DNA of 48,920 bases from Verrucomicrobiaceae bacterium (GCA_003820635.1 RPOS01000019.1:1-48920); one strand, 5' to 3'; counted from the stretch's first letter, positions 17,166 to 25,087 are shown. Made by a program: numbers and translations. Notes: generated by a model from the letters alone, not told the origin.

Positions 17166-17567
17166 TCAATGCTGGCCTCTCTCCATGCGGCGGCGGAGTT
17201 GTGCGAGAACCGGCAGATCCGCAGCCGCCCATGACAGGCTTGCGAAATCCCGTGGCGCACACCAGCAGAGCCGCTCATGCTCCAGCGGACGCGGAGTGCC
17301 GCGGACGATGGTGCAGAGATAAGGCGACAGGCGGATGTCACCGCGATCATAACTCCACGTCACGGATTCCAAGGCCGCACCCACCTTCACCTCGATTCCG
17401 AGTTCCTCGTGCAGTTCGCGCGCCAGCGCCGCTTGCGGGGCCTCCCCCGGTTCCACCTTGCCACCGGGAAATTCCCACAAGCCGCCGAGGTGTTTCCCCT
17501 GCGGTCTCAGGCAGGCCAGGAAACAGCCGTTTCCATCTTCAATCACTCCGCAAACAACCTCGGTCAT
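17166..17567 (-). CDS. mutT: MutT-type Nudix hydrolase
   Basis: A 133-residue Nudix hydrolase. The Nudix box fits GX5EX7REUXEEXGU exactly: G36, E42, R50-E51-L52, E54-E55, G57-I58. The surrounding pattern (LRPQGKHLGGLWEFPGGKVEPG, read across two motifs) is that of MutT enzymes that remove 8-oxo-dGTP from the nucleotide pool. The C-terminal half (LCWCAPRDFASLSWAAADLPVL) is also typical. Substrate specificity is inferred from family similarity. It lies 55 bases after the HNH gene start on the same strand. Confidence 0.88.
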   Translation of the reverse strand: MTEVVCGVIEDGNGCFLACLRPQGKHLGGLWEFPGGKVEPGEAPQAALARELHEELGIEVKVGAALESVTWSYDRGDIRLSPYLCTIVRGTPRPLEHERLCWCAPRDFASLSWAAADLPVLAQLRRRMERGQH

Positions 17568-17620
17568 CGCCGCGCAGCGTGGAAAACGATATCCGGGCGG
17601 TCAAATCAAAGCTCCTCACG

Positions 17621-17653
17621 AAAAAAGCCGCCGGAGGTGATCCGGCGGCTTTT
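17621..17653 (-). terminator. Rho-independent terminator of the Cys-rich protein gene
   Basis: A 12-bp perfect stem (17623-17634 with 17642-17653) has a 7-base loop. On the minus strand it is followed by six Ts, 34 bases after the stop of the Cys-rich repeat gene. The A/T-flanked symmetry could also let it work on the plus strand. Confidence 0.85.
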
Positions 17654-17687
17654 GAAATAACGCTATGCAATGTGGCTGAACCGGAGA

Positions 17688-18134
17688 TCAAGCGATGACA
17701 CAGTCATCTTCCTCATCATCGCAACCGCCGTCCTTCTTGCACTTGCCGGCGAGGAGGGTGCCTTCTTCTTTCTCCTTGTCGCAGTCACCGTCTTTCTTGC
17801 ACTTGCCGGCGAGGAGGGTGCCTTCTTCTTTCTCCTTGTCGCAGTCACCGTCTTTCTTGCACTTGTCAGCAAGGAGGGTGCCTTCTTCTTCCTTCTCCTT
17901 GTCACAGTCACCGTCTTTCTTGCACTTGCCGGCGAGGATTTCGGTCTCCTTGCTGCACTTGCAGTCGGTGCACTTTTCATCCTTGCTCTTGCCGCAGTCA
18001 CACTTGCCGCAGGCGGCGAGGACGGTGTCTTCTTTCTTCTCCTTGTTGTCGCCCTTGCACTTGCCGCAGCCATCGGCAAAGGCGAGCGGAGAGGCGATGA
18101 TGGTGGCGCACAGGGCGCTGAGGAACAGTTTCAT
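17688..18134 (-). CDS. Secreted Cys-rich protein with 20-residue repeats
   Basis: A 148-residue protein: signal peptide MKLFLSALCATIIASPLAFA, then a mature chain made almost only of Cys, Lys, Asp, Glu and Gly. The first half has CGKCKG, CGKCDCGKSKDEKCTDCKC; the second half has four tandem copies of a unit resembling GKCKKDGDCDKEKEEGTLLA, encoded by 60-bp DNA repeats between about 17730 and 17950. Each unit carries a C-x5-C pair and the acidic cluster DGDCDKE. The composition suggests metal binding or disulphide-rich structure outside the cytoplasm, but no known family was recognised. It has its own terminator and an AT-rich palindrome upstream. Confidence 0.8.
   Translation of the reverse strand: MKLFLSALCATIIASPLAFADGCGKCKGDNKEKKEDTVLAACGKCDCGKSKDEKCTDCKCSKETEILAGKCKKDGDCDKEKEEEGTLLADKCKKDGDCDKEKEEGTLLAGKCKKDGDCDKEKEEGTLLAGKCKKDGGCDDEEDDCVIA
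17730..17950 (-). repeat. 60-bp tandem repeats inside the Cys-rich gene
   Basis: Near-identical 60-bp units begin close to 17740, 17800 and 17860, with a diverged fourth. They encode 20-residue units. One copy carries an extra glutamate codon (EEEG instead of EEG), and another has GKC changed to DKC. Such near-identity suggests recent duplication or copy-number slippage. Confidence 0.9.
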
Positions 18135-18210
18135 GGTATTGGTGTGGTTGCTATGGTTGGTGTTGGGTTCAACGGTTGCGGATACTACCCGGGCATCTGA
18201 GTTGCGCCAG

Positions 18211-18238
18211 CGGAAATTTATTCGAAAATAATTTTCCG
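18211..18238. promoter_or_regulatory. AT-rich palindrome in the Cys-rich/tgt divergent region
   Basis: CGGAAA-T-TTAT at 18211-18221 and ATAA-T-TTTCCG at 18228-18238 form a 10-bp inverted repeat with one symmetric T/T mismatch around TCGAAA. It lies 77 bases upstream of the Cys-rich gene and 108 upstream of tgt, in an AT-rich patch of otherwise GC-rich DNA. It could be an operator or promoter element; this is not proven. Confidence 0.4.
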
Positions 18239-18277
18239 GACGCGGAAAGAAACGCCGCCGTATTGGAAATGTTTCGG

Positions 18278-18296
18278 TGGAAAACCGGATTTTCCA
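18278..18296. promoter_or_regulatory. Inverted repeat TGGAAAA-N5-TTTTCCA upstream of tgt
   Basis: A 7-bp perfect inverted repeat around CCGGA, 50 bases before the tgt start. A 17-base stretch at 18287-18303 is identical to 702-718 in the hairpin array. Possible operator or hairpin in the tgt-yajC-secDF leader. Confidence 0.35.
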
Positions 18297-18345
18297 ACAA
18301 TGGGCGCGGTGCCGTTTGGGCTTGGCCAAGGTGGATTTCCGGCCT

Positions 18346-19497
18346 ATGCCGCTGCCCTTTGCCGTGTCTTTTTCCGTCCTTGCCACCGATCCCCGAAGCT
18401 CCGCCCGCACCGGCCGACTGGTTTTACCCCACGGCACGGTGGAAACGCCGATCTTCATGCCGGTGGGCACCCAAGGCTCGGTGAAAACCCTCCATCCCGT
18501 GGAAATCGAGCTACTCGGCGCCCAGATCATCCTCGGCAACACCTACCACCTCTGGCTGCGCCCGGGCCACGAGTTGATCCGCGAAATGGGCGGGCTGCAT
18601 GGATTCACCACTTGGCAAAAGCCGTTTCTCACCGACTCCGGCGGCTTCCAGGTCTGGTCCCTGGCCAAGCTCCGCAAGATCACCGAGGAGGGCGTGAAGT
18701 TCCAAAACCACCTCGACGGCTCGAAAATGCTGCTCACTCCGGAGCTCAGCATGGAAATCCAGGCAGCACTCGGCTCGGACATCGCCATGCTCTTCGACGA
18801 GTGCCCGCCCTACCCCTGCGACGAGGCCTACGCCGCGAAATCCCTCGCCCTCACCACCCGCTGGGCACGGCGCTGCAAGGACTGGGTCAGCGCCAACGAA
18901 CCCCGCTCCGGCGGTGGCCGCCAACTCCATTTCGGCATCGTCCAAGGCTCGGTCTATGCCGGACTGCGCGAGCAATCGGCCCGCGAGTTGGTGGAGCTGG
19001 ACCTCGACGGCTACGCCATCGGCGGTGTCTCGGTGGGAGAGCCGGAGCATGAAATGTTCCGCGCCATCGAAAACGCGGTGCCGTTCCTGCCGCACGACAA
19101 GCCGCGCTACGCGATGGGCCTCGGCACGCCGCCGCAAATCCTGGAAATGATCGCCCGCGGCGTGGACATGTTCGACTGCGTGATGCCCACCCGCGTCGCC
19201 CGCCACGGGGTGGCCTTCACGCTGGATGGCCCGCTGCACATCAAGAACCTCATCCACGCCCGGGATCCGCGGCCGCTCTGCGAGACGGCGCACCCACACC
19301 TCGCTGGATTCTCCCGTGCCTACCTCCGCCACCTTTTCCGGGCCGGGGAAATCCTCGCTTTGCGGTTGCTTTCCTTCCACAATCTGCATTTCTACCTGCG
19401 CCTCGTCGCCGGGGCGCGGGAGGCCATCGCCGCGGGAAATTTCCCCGAATACAAGGACTCCTTCATCCGGCGCTACACCAAAAAAGAAAATTCATGA
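18346..19497 (+). CDS. tgt: tRNA-guanine transglycosylase (queuine synthesis) with altered zinc site
   Basis: This enzyme exchanges guanine-34 for preQ1 in tRNAs with GUN anticodons. Active-site residues are present: D97 in TDSGGFQVWSL and the nucleophile D277 in FDCVMPTR. The usual zinc ligands CxCxxC just before SRAYLRHL are not present: the corresponding stretch reads PLCETAHPHLAGFSRAYL, giving C312, H316 and H318, with the conserved histidine H345 in FHNLHFY. Zinc could still be held by this set, or the site could be lost. ATG at 18346 gives 383 residues; the longer frame starts 23 residues earlier without homology. The stop overlaps yajC (ATGA). Confidence 0.93.
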   Translation: MPLPFAVSFSVLATDPRSSARTGRLVLPHGTVETPIFMPVGTQGSVKTLHPVEIELLGAQIILGNTYHLWLRPGHELIREMGGLHGFTTWQKPFLTDSGGFQVWSLAKLRKITEEGVKFQNHLDGSKMLLTPELSMEIQAALGSDIAMLFDECPPYPCDEAYAAKSLALTTRWARRCKDWVSANEPRSGGGRQLHFGIVQGSVYAGLREQSARELVELDLDGYAIGGVSVGEPEHEMFRAIENAVPFLPHDKPRYAMGLGTPPQILEMIARGVDMFDCVMPTRVARHGVAFTLDGPLHIKNLIHARDPRPLCETAHPHLAGFSRAYLRHLFRAGEILALRLLSFHNLHFYLRLVAGAREAIAAGNFPEYKDSFIRRYTKKENS

Positions 19498-19823
19498 CAC
19501 CGCTCCTTCCTCTCCTCGCCCAAGCCCAGACCGCACCCCAAGGCCCCGGCGGCCTGCTCGGCAGCCCCTTCGTAATGATGGGCCTGATGGTGGTGATGTT
19601 CTACTTCCTGCTCATCCGCCCGCAGCAACGCCAGCGCAAGGAACAAGCCGCCCGCATCGCCGCACTCCAGTCCGGCGACAAGGTGGTCACCTCCGCCGGT
19701 ATCCACGGCATCGTCCACAACGTCAAGGACCACACCGTGGTCGTGAAAGTCGCCGAGGGAACCATGATCGAGTTCGACAAGATGGCCATCACCAACGTCC
19801 AGAAAAAGGACGCGGCCAAGTGA
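19494..19823 (+). CDS. yajC: Sec translocase accessory subunit YajC
   Basis: A 109-residue single-pass inner-membrane protein that associates with SecDF and SecYEG. A short N-terminal region is followed by a transmembrane helix at about residues 25-41 (PFVMMGLMVVMFYFLLIRPQ), the family signature RPQQRQRKEQ, and a small soluble domain (GDKVVTSAGIHGIV). It overlaps tgt by four bases and precedes secDF, the common tgt-yajC-secDF order. Confidence 0.95.
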   Translation: MTPLLPLLAQAQTAPQGPGGLLGSPFVMMGLMVVMFYFLLIRPQQRQRKEQAARIAALQSGDKVVTSAGIHGIVHNVKDHTVVVKVAEGTMIEFDKMAITNVQKKDAAK

Positions 19824-19870
19824 ACCTTCAACTTTGAACCTCAAACATCGAACGCCGAAGTGAAGATCCT
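19821..19870. repeat. Heptameric repeat tract between yajC and secDF
   Basis: Degenerate 7-bp units can be read in succession: TGAACCT, TCAACTT, TGAACCT, CAAACAT, CGAACGC, CGAAGTG. The 16-base string AACATCGAACGCCGAA also occurs, in the opposite orientation, in the repeat inserted in the M3 peptidase gene (41256-41297). A third, related tract is at 44438-44467. Confidence 0.6.
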
Positions 19871-19913
19871 TCAACGCTGATCTTTCCCGGCCCACCGCTT
19901 TCCGATACCCGCC

Positions 19914-22361
19914 ATGCTCGCCATCACTTCGTTTTTTGAAGATCCGCTCACCGTGTTCGTGACCGGACTGATCCTGATGATTCTGTTCTTCTGGTATTTC
20001 GCCACCGAGATCGAGCGCCGGAAAAGAAACGTCGGCACGGTGCTGCTCTTCGGCGTCTGCGCGCTTTGCATTCTCGCCTGCATTCCGCTCAAGGAGCGGC
20101 TGAAAGGCGGCATCGATATCATTGGCGGCTCTTCTTTCTCACTGCGCATTCAGGAACGCGAGGGTGACGACGGCATGAAGATGCCCATCACCAAGGAACA
20201 AGTCGAGCAAGCGATCCTCGTGATCGAAAAGCGCCTCAACAGCATGGGCACTGCCGAGCCCTTGATCGCCCGCCAGGGCACTGATGGCATTCTCGTGCAA
20301 ATGCCCGGCGTGGAACCCGAGGAATCCGCCCGCATTCGCGCCACTCTGGAAAAGGTCGCCAAGCTGGAGCTCCGCGAGGTGAGTCCGCGCAACGACGAGG
20401 CTGGTCCCAATGGCAAATCGCTGGCTCAACGTGTCCAGGATGGTGATGAAATCGTTCCCGGCTACCGCGCCTACCCGCTCAAGGGCAAGGATGAGGACGG
20501 CAACGAATACACCCGTCCGATCCTTCTCAACCGCCGCATGGCGCTCGGCGGCTCCGACATCGCCAATGCCGTCCCCTCCCCACAGCAGGCGGATGCCGTG
20601 GCCATCACCCTCAACGGCGGCGGCACCGACAAAATGATCGCCCTCACCAAAAACATGCGGCCGCAGCAGGACCGCATCGCCATCGTGCTGGACGGCGAGG
20701 TGATCAGCGCGCCCGTGGTCAATCAGGTGCCGCTGGGCAAGAATTTCATCATCGAGGGCCTGCGCGAACCGGGCGAAGTCCAGAGCCTCGCCAACTCGCT
20801 GATGAACCCGCTGGAAAACCCGCTCGTCGTGGATGAAGAGCGCACTGTTTCCCCCACCCTTGGCGCCGCCGTTGTCCAACAAGGCATCTGGGCCGGTCTC
20901 ATCGGCCTTTCGATCACCTGCGTCTTCGTCCTGTTCTACTATCGTTTGGCCGGCATTGTGGCGCTCATCGGCCTCGCAGTGAACGGCATCATCCTCTTCG
21001 GCGTGATGGCCATGTTCGGCTTCACCTTCTCGCTGCCCGGCATCGCGGGCATGATCCTGACGATCGGCATGGCGGTGGATGCCAACGTGCTCATTTATGA
21101 ACGTCTGCGCGAGGAAATGGCCGCCGGCAAGTCCCTCAAGAACGCCATCGCCGCTTCTTACGAAAAAGCCTTCAGCGCGATTTTCGACTCGAACATCACC
21201 TCGCTCATCACCGCCATCATCCTCTTCTGGATGGGCAGCGGCACCATCAAGGGCTTCGCCGTCACCCTCACCATCGGCATCGTGGCCTCGATGTTCTCCG
21301 CCCTTCTGGTAACCCGCGTGCTGTTCCGCTGGGGCATCGACCTGAACCTGCTCAAGAAGCTCTCCTTCTTCAACCTGTTCAAGGCGACCAACTTCGATTT
21401 CCTGGGCAAGCGCCGCAGCTGCGCCATCGCCTCGCTGTTTCTCGTGCTTCTCTCCTTCGCCGCCTTCGGCATCCGCAAGGAAAAGGCCTTCGGCATCGAC
21501 TTCACCGGCGGCACGCTCGTCCAGTTCCAACTCGGCAAGGAAGTGAAAATCCCGCTTGAGGATGTGGAGAAGGCGCTGAAAACGCTCACTCTCTCCAAAG
21601 CCGCCTACCCACAGGAACAGGGCAACCCGGTTTCAGGCACACTTCTCACCATCCGCTGCGACACTCGCGACGCGGCGGCCATTACCAACAAACTCCGTGA
21701 AGCGATTCCGGCTCTCGGTGAACTCAAAACCGCAACCAACCAGGAAGGCGGCCATGACTACGTCATCGACAGCAGCAAGGAGGAGGTCTCAGCCCTGATC
21801 GGAGGGACTTTCCTGCGGGACTCGCTCATCGCACTCACCCTGGGACTCATCGGCATCCTGATCTACATCACCGTGCGCTTCGAGTTCGCCTTCGCACTCG
21901 GTGGTTTCATCGCCATTCTCCATGACGTCATCATTTCCATCGGAATCGTCGTCCTGCTGGGCGGTGAATTGTCACTCATCCATGTGGGCGCCATCCTCAC
22001 CATCGCCGGTTATTCGATCAACGACACCATCGTCATTTTCGACCGCATCCGGGAATCGCTCCTGATCCGCACCGGCTCGATCAAGGCCATCATGAACGAG
22101 GCCATCAACATCACCCTCTCGCGGACGGTGCTGACCTCCTCGACCACCATCATCACCGTGGCGATCCTCTCCCTCTTCGGTGGTTCCTCGCTGCGCGATT
22201 TCTCCATCATGATTCTCATCGGCCTGGTAGTCGGCACCTATTCCTCGATCTTCGTCGCCTCACCCGTCGTGCTGTGGTGGAGCCGCCGCAAGGGTGGAGA
22301 CCTTCGCGAGGACGTGCTCGCCACCGAGATCAAGGCCGAGACCGCCGCCGCGGCTCCTTAA
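19914..22361 (+). CDS. secDF: Fused protein translocase subunit SecDF
   Basis: A fusion of SecD and SecF in one 815-residue chain, the proton-driven RND-like motor that pulls exported proteins across the membrane. The SecD half has an N-terminal helix, a large periplasmic domain, and membrane motifs such as GMAVDANVLIYERLREE. The SecF half begins near residue 485 (TNFDFLGKRR), with GIDFTGGTLVQFQL and GYSINDTIVIFDRIRE. About twelve transmembrane helices are expected. It follows yajC after a 90-base gap containing a heptamer-repeat tract. A terminator closes the transcript. Confidence 0.96.
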   Translation: MLAITSFFEDPLTVFVTGLILMILFFWYFATEIERRKRNVGTVLLFGVCALCILACIPLKERLKGGIDIIGGSSFSLRIQEREGDDGMKMPITKEQVEQAILVIEKRLNSMGTAEPLIARQGTDGILVQMPGVEPEESARIRATLEKVAKLELREVSPRNDEAGPNGKSLAQRVQDGDEIVPGYRAYPLKGKDEDGNEYTRPILLNRRMALGGSDIANAVPSPQQADAVAITLNGGGTDKMIALTKNMRPQQDRIAIVLDGEVISAPVVNQVPLGKNFIIEGLREPGEVQSLANSLMNPLENPLVVDEERTVSPTLGAAVVQQGIWAGLIGLSITCVFVLFYYRLAGIVALIGLAVNGIILFGVMAMFGFTFSLPGIAGMILTIGMAVDANVLIYERLREEMAAGKSLKNAIAASYEKAFSAIFDSNITSLITAIILFWMGSGTIKGFAVTLTIGIVASMFSALLVTRVLFRWGIDLNLLKKLSFFNLFKATNFDFLGKRRSCAIASLFLVLLSFAAFGIRKEKAFGIDFTGGTLVQFQLGKEVKIPLEDVEKALKTLTLSKAAYPQEQGNPVSGTLLTIRCDTRDAAAITNKLREAIPALGELKTATNQEGGHDYVIDSSKEEVSALIGGTFLRDSLIALTLGLIGILIYITVRFEFAFALGGFIAILHDVIISIGIVVLLGGELSLIHVGAILTIAGYSINDTIVIFDRIRESLLIRTGSIKAIMNEAINITLSRTVLTSSTTIITVAILSLFGGSSLRDFSIMILIGLVVGTYSSIFVASPVVLWWSRRKGGDLREDVLATEIKAETAAAAP

Positions 22362-22391
22362 GGGAAACCATAGCGCATACCACATCACCAC

Positions 22392-22425
22392 AAGAAGGCC
22401 GCTCCCTGCCGGGGGCGGCCTTCTT
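22392..22425 (+). terminator. Terminator after secDF
   Basis: An 11-bp stem, AAGAAGGCCGC (22392-22402) pairing with GCGGCCTTCTT (22415-22425), lies 30 bases after the secDF stop and is followed by a T-rich stretch (CGTTTGG). It plausibly ends the tgt-yajC-secDF transcript. Confidence 0.75.
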
Positions 22426-22481
22426 CGTTTGGCTAAGTAACCAATTCCGTGACAAATCAGATCTTCCAGCAATCGCAAAAT

Positions 22482-22498
22482 AGGGTTATCAAAACCCT
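22482..22498. promoter_or_regulatory. Inverted repeat AGGGTT-N5-AACCCT
   Basis: A 6-bp perfect inverted repeat around ATCAA, 62 bases before the LuxR-type HTH gene, in a locally AT-rich spacer (22427-22560). It may be an operator, perhaps for the adjacent regulator itself; that is a guess from position. Confidence 0.3.
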
Positions 22499-22560
22499 GC
22501 GCTACTCACATATCATTTCATCTGAATCTCCGGAATTTTTCCACAACCAGCATACCTTCC

Positions 22561-22926
22561 GTGACAGGCCCCCAACAGCCATCCCCGGACAAGAGTCAAC
22601 CGGACGGGACTGATAACCCTCAGATCCCGGTGGAAGCTGATATTTTCGCGAAACTGCAGAATCTTGCCGATGCGCGCGGCGTTTCCATCAACGAAGTGAT
22701 TCGTCAGCTCATCGAAGGGGAAGGCCATTGTCCGCCGCATAAGGAAGTCAACCTCGCCGCGCTCACACCGAAGCAGGCGCTCGTGCTGGAACACCTGAAG
22801 TCCGGACTCAGCGTCAAGGAAACCGCCAACGAGATGGGTGTCTCCGAGGAAACCGTTCGCACCCACATTCTGCGCGCCCGCAGCCGCCTCGATTGCTCCG
22901 ATCTTCTTTCCCTTCGCTTTCAATAG
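22561..22926 (+). CDS. Small LuxR/GerE-type HTH regulator with an RHH-like N-terminal half
   Basis: A 121-residue protein with a polar, proline-rich N-terminal tail (about 1-25), a segment resembling a ribbon-helix-helix or CopG-like unit (ADIFAKLQNLADARGVSINE, then VIRQLIEGE, about 26-55), and a C-terminal GerE/LuxR HTH (LTPKQALVLEHLKSGLSVKE through VSEETVRTHILRARSRL). There is no receiver or ligand domain. The start is GTG at 22561. Such stand-alone HTH proteins are usually DNA-binding regulators; the target is unknown. The RHH-like assignment is weaker than the HTH assignment. Confidence 0.75.
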   Translation: MTGPQQPSPDKSQPDGTDNPQIPVEADIFAKLQNLADARGVSINEVIRQLIEGEGHCPPHKEVNLAALTPKQALVLEHLKSGLSVKETANEMGVSEETVRTHILRARSRLDCSDLLSLRFQ

Positions 22927-23086
22927 AACCAACGATTCTGATACTTACTGATTTCATAGACTTTCGGGTCTGCCGGTCGGCGCAAGCGCCAAGTCCGCCC
23001 TAACTATCCCCCCCAAGTGAAGTGCGACTCATGACAATCCCTGCGTTTCACTGGCTGGCAGGCCCGATTCCTCCCATCACGCCACT

Positions 23087-23206
23087 TTGCCACCGGATAT
23101 CGTCATTCTCGTTTGCGCCGTGCTGGTGAGCACCACACTCAGCCTGATCCTGCGCAATGCCAGGCGGGGAGCATCATCCATCCGCAAGCCACAACACCGG
23201 GAATAA
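23087..23206 (+). CDS. Possible 39-residue single-pass membrane peptide
   Basis: A short frame begins at TTG 23087: a hydrophobic helix (DIVILVCAVLVSTTLSLIL) followed by a basic tail (RNARRGASSIRKPQHRE) and two TAA stops. The hydrophobic-then-basic layout is that of small membrane peptides. The start codon is weak, there is no ribosome-binding site and no homology was recognised, so it may be fortuitous. Nothing else was seen in the 297-base spacer 22927-23223 apart from a C8 run near 23003-23010. Confidence 0.22.
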   Translation: MPPDIVILVCAVLVSTTLSLILRNARRGASSIRKPQHRE

Positions 23207-23223
23207 TAAAGTGCGCCGCGCAC

Positions 23224-24060
23224 TCACGGCTCGGGCGGGACAGTTTCAGCCCTCGGCCCATCCCGCGGCGGCGGCGGGAAATCCTCCTTCGTGAGCTTCT
23301 GGTCGTGGTTCTTGTCCATCGCCTCGAATCGGTCCTCCTGCTCGTCCTCGGGCAAGCCACGCACGGCGGGACCTGCGCGGAACTCCTCATAAGAAAGCGC
23401 TCCATCGGCATCCTTGTCGAGCTGGCGAAGCATGCGCTGCGGATCCATCCGCGGCTCTGCGGGCATTCCGGGGCCTTCGGGTCTTTCAGGTCTTTCGCCC
23501 CCGGGTCCTTGGCCACGCCGTGGATGCGGCTTGTCGCCCTCGCGTTTGAAAGGCGGCTCCGGTTTGTCCTTCGGAGTGATCACGCCATCTCCATCGGTAT
23601 CCAGCCGCTGGAAGATGGCCACCTGCCGCTCGGGCGGCAGTTTCTGGTGGAGCTTTCCGGCCTTGAATTCCTCCAGGCTCACGCCTCCACTCTTGTCCGC
23701 ATCCAGCTCCCACAGCCGCTGCATCGGCGGGCGCGGGCCATCATTGGGCCGCCCCATGCGGCTCAACTCCTCACGCGACAGGCTGCCGTCACCGTCCTTG
23801 TCGAGACGCTCAAATATCCTCGGGCGCTTTTCCTCCGGCAGATTGCGGATGCGCGGCATCTGGTCGAATTCCTCGCGGGAAATGAGCCCGTCACCATCCA
23901 GGTCAGCAGCCTTCCAAGTCTCCATGAACTGGCGCTGTGGCCCGCGCTTGGCTGCCCCCTCGGGTTCCGAATTCTGCGGAGGCCTGCCCGGAGACTGGGC
24001 GAAAACGGTCACGGGAGCCAGGAGACCTGCGACAATTAGGGAAACTGGGATTGTTTTCAT
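23224..24060 (-). CDS. Secreted EF-hand calcium-binding protein (six EF-hand loops)
   Basis: A 278-residue exported protein. After a signal peptide (MKTIPVSLIVAGLLAPVTVF, cleaved near FAQS) come six EF-hand-type loops: DLDGDGLISREEF, DKDGDGSLSREEL, DADKSGGVSLEEF, DTDGDGVITPKD, DKDADGALSYEEF and DKNHDQKLTKEDF. They are separated by proline- and arginine-rich linkers. Most loops keep the Dx[DN]xDG pattern expected to bind calcium; the fourth lacks the terminal glutamate. Such multi-EF-hand secreted proteins are common in Planctomycetes and Verrucomicrobia, with no established function. It is divergent from metF. Confidence 0.85.
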   Translation of the reverse strand: MKTIPVSLIVAGLLAPVTVFAQSPGRPPQNSEPEGAAKRGPQRQFMETWKAADLDGDGLISREEFDQMPRIRNLPEEKRPRIFERLDKDGDGSLSREELSRMGRPNDGPRPPMQRLWELDADKSGGVSLEEFKAGKLHQKLPPERQVAIFQRLDTDGDGVITPKDKPEPPFKREGDKPHPRRGQGPGGERPERPEGPGMPAEPRMDPQRMLRQLDKDADGALSYEEFRAGPAVRGLPEDEQEDRFEAMDKNHDQKLTKEDFPPPPRDGPRAETVPPEP

Positions 24061-24081
24061 GGCGGATTGCGGCTTGTTTGG

Positions 24082-24136
24082 CCCGCGTTCGAAGCGGGTG
24101 ACGGATATAAAACTCCGGAACCAAAGGAAAGTTCCG
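24082..24136. other. Two short hairpins in the EF-hand/metF divergent region
   Basis: CCCGC-GTTCGAA-GCGGG (24082-24098) and CGGAAC-N9-GTTCCG (24116-24136) lie in the 120-base region between the two divergent genes. They may be operator sites or leader hairpins for metF. They do not match a known SAM or SAH riboswitch consensus. Confidence 0.3.
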
Positions 24137-24180
24137 CTTTTCCCCGCCACCGCTCAAGATCCCCATCCAAGCCACCCGAC

Positions 24181-25086
24181 ATGCACATTCGAGACATTCT
24201 CAGCGGCTCCAAGCCCTCGCTCTCGTTCGAGTTTTTCCCCCCGCGCGGCACTGCGGCATGGGAGGACCTTTATCAGACCATCCGCGAGCTGGAGGCGCTG
24301 CGGCCCTCGTTCGTCTCCGTCACCTACGGCGCGGGCGGCACCACCCGGGAAATGACGCATGATCTGGTCGTCCGCATCAAGCAAACCACCACCATCCCGC
24401 CCGTGCCGCACCTGACCTGCGTGGGCCACACCAAGGCTGAGGTGCTGGCCATTCTGGAGCGTTACGCCGCCGCCGGTGTGGCCAACATCCTCGCCCTGCG
24501 CGGGGATCCGCCGCGCGACCAACCGGACTACGACTGGAGCCAGGGGGACTTCCGCCACGCCGCGGATCTCGTGCGCTTCATCCGCAGTTTCAACGAGACC
24601 GGCAAACACCCGGACCCGCGCGGCTTCGGCATCGGCGTGGCCGGCTTCCCGGAAGGCCACCCGTCCACTCCCAACCGCATGCAGGAGCTCGATTTCCTCA
24701 AATCCAAGGTGGACGAGGGCGCGGACTACATCTGCACGCAGTTGTTTTTCGACAACCACGATTTCCTGGATTTCCGCGACCGCTGCCGCTTGGCGGGCAT
24801 CGAGGTGCCGATCATCGCCGGGCTGATGCCTGTCACTTCGCTGCCGGGGATGAAACGCATGGCCGAGCTGGCCGCCGGTGCCCGCTATCCCGCCAAGCTC
24901 ATCCGCGCCCTGAACCGTGCCAATTCAAGTCCGGGTGTCGTGGAGCGCGTCGGCATCCACTACGCCGCGGAACAATGCGCCGGCCTGCTCAACGAAGGGG
25001 TGGACGGCATCCATTTCTACACGCTCAACAAGAGCCACGCCACCCGCGAGATCTTCCACAGTCTGGGCCTGGACACCAGCGCCTGA
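24181..25086 (+). CDS. metF: 5,10-methylenetetrahydrofolate reductase MetF
   Basis: A flavoprotein that reduces methylene-tetrahydrofolate to methyl-tetrahydrofolate for methionine synthesis. Family motifs are FEFFPPRG (E17 corresponds to the catalytic glutamate), SVTYGAGGTT, PHLTCVGHTK, ILALRGDPP, and QLFFDNHDFLDF. From ATG at 24181 it has 301 residues, the typical bacterial length; the longer frame upstream crosses the EF-hand gene start and has no homology. It ends one base before the convergent membrane-protein gene. Confidence 0.95.
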   Translation: MHIRDILSGSKPSLSFEFFPPRGTAAWEDLYQTIRELEALRPSFVSVTYGAGGTTREMTHDLVVRIKQTTTIPPVPHLTCVGHTKAEVLAILERYAAAGVANILALRGDPPRDQPDYDWSQGDFRHAADLVRFIRSFNETGKHPDPRGFGIGVAGFPEGHPSTPNRMQELDFLKSKVDEGADYICTQLFFDNHDFLDFRDRCRLAGIEVPIIAGLMPVTSLPGMKRMAELAAGARYPAKLIRALNRANSSPGVVERVGIHYAAEQCAGLLNEGVDGIHFYTLNKSHATREIFHSLGLDTSA

Positions 25087-25087
25087 C

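Noticed and set aside
17688..18134. Classical metallothionein
   Set aside because: The protein has a signal peptide, and most cysteines are spaced C-x5-C within acidic/basic repeats rather than in dense CxC clusters throughout.
20139..21530. A 463-residue minus-strand frame
   Set aside because: Antisense shadow of secDF; low-complexity Asp/Glu/His-rich translation without motifs.
24061..24180. SAM or SAH riboswitch before metF
   Set aside because: Two short hairpins are present, but no conserved riboswitch core or multi-stem junction could be recognised, and the leader is only about 120 bases shared with a divergent gene.
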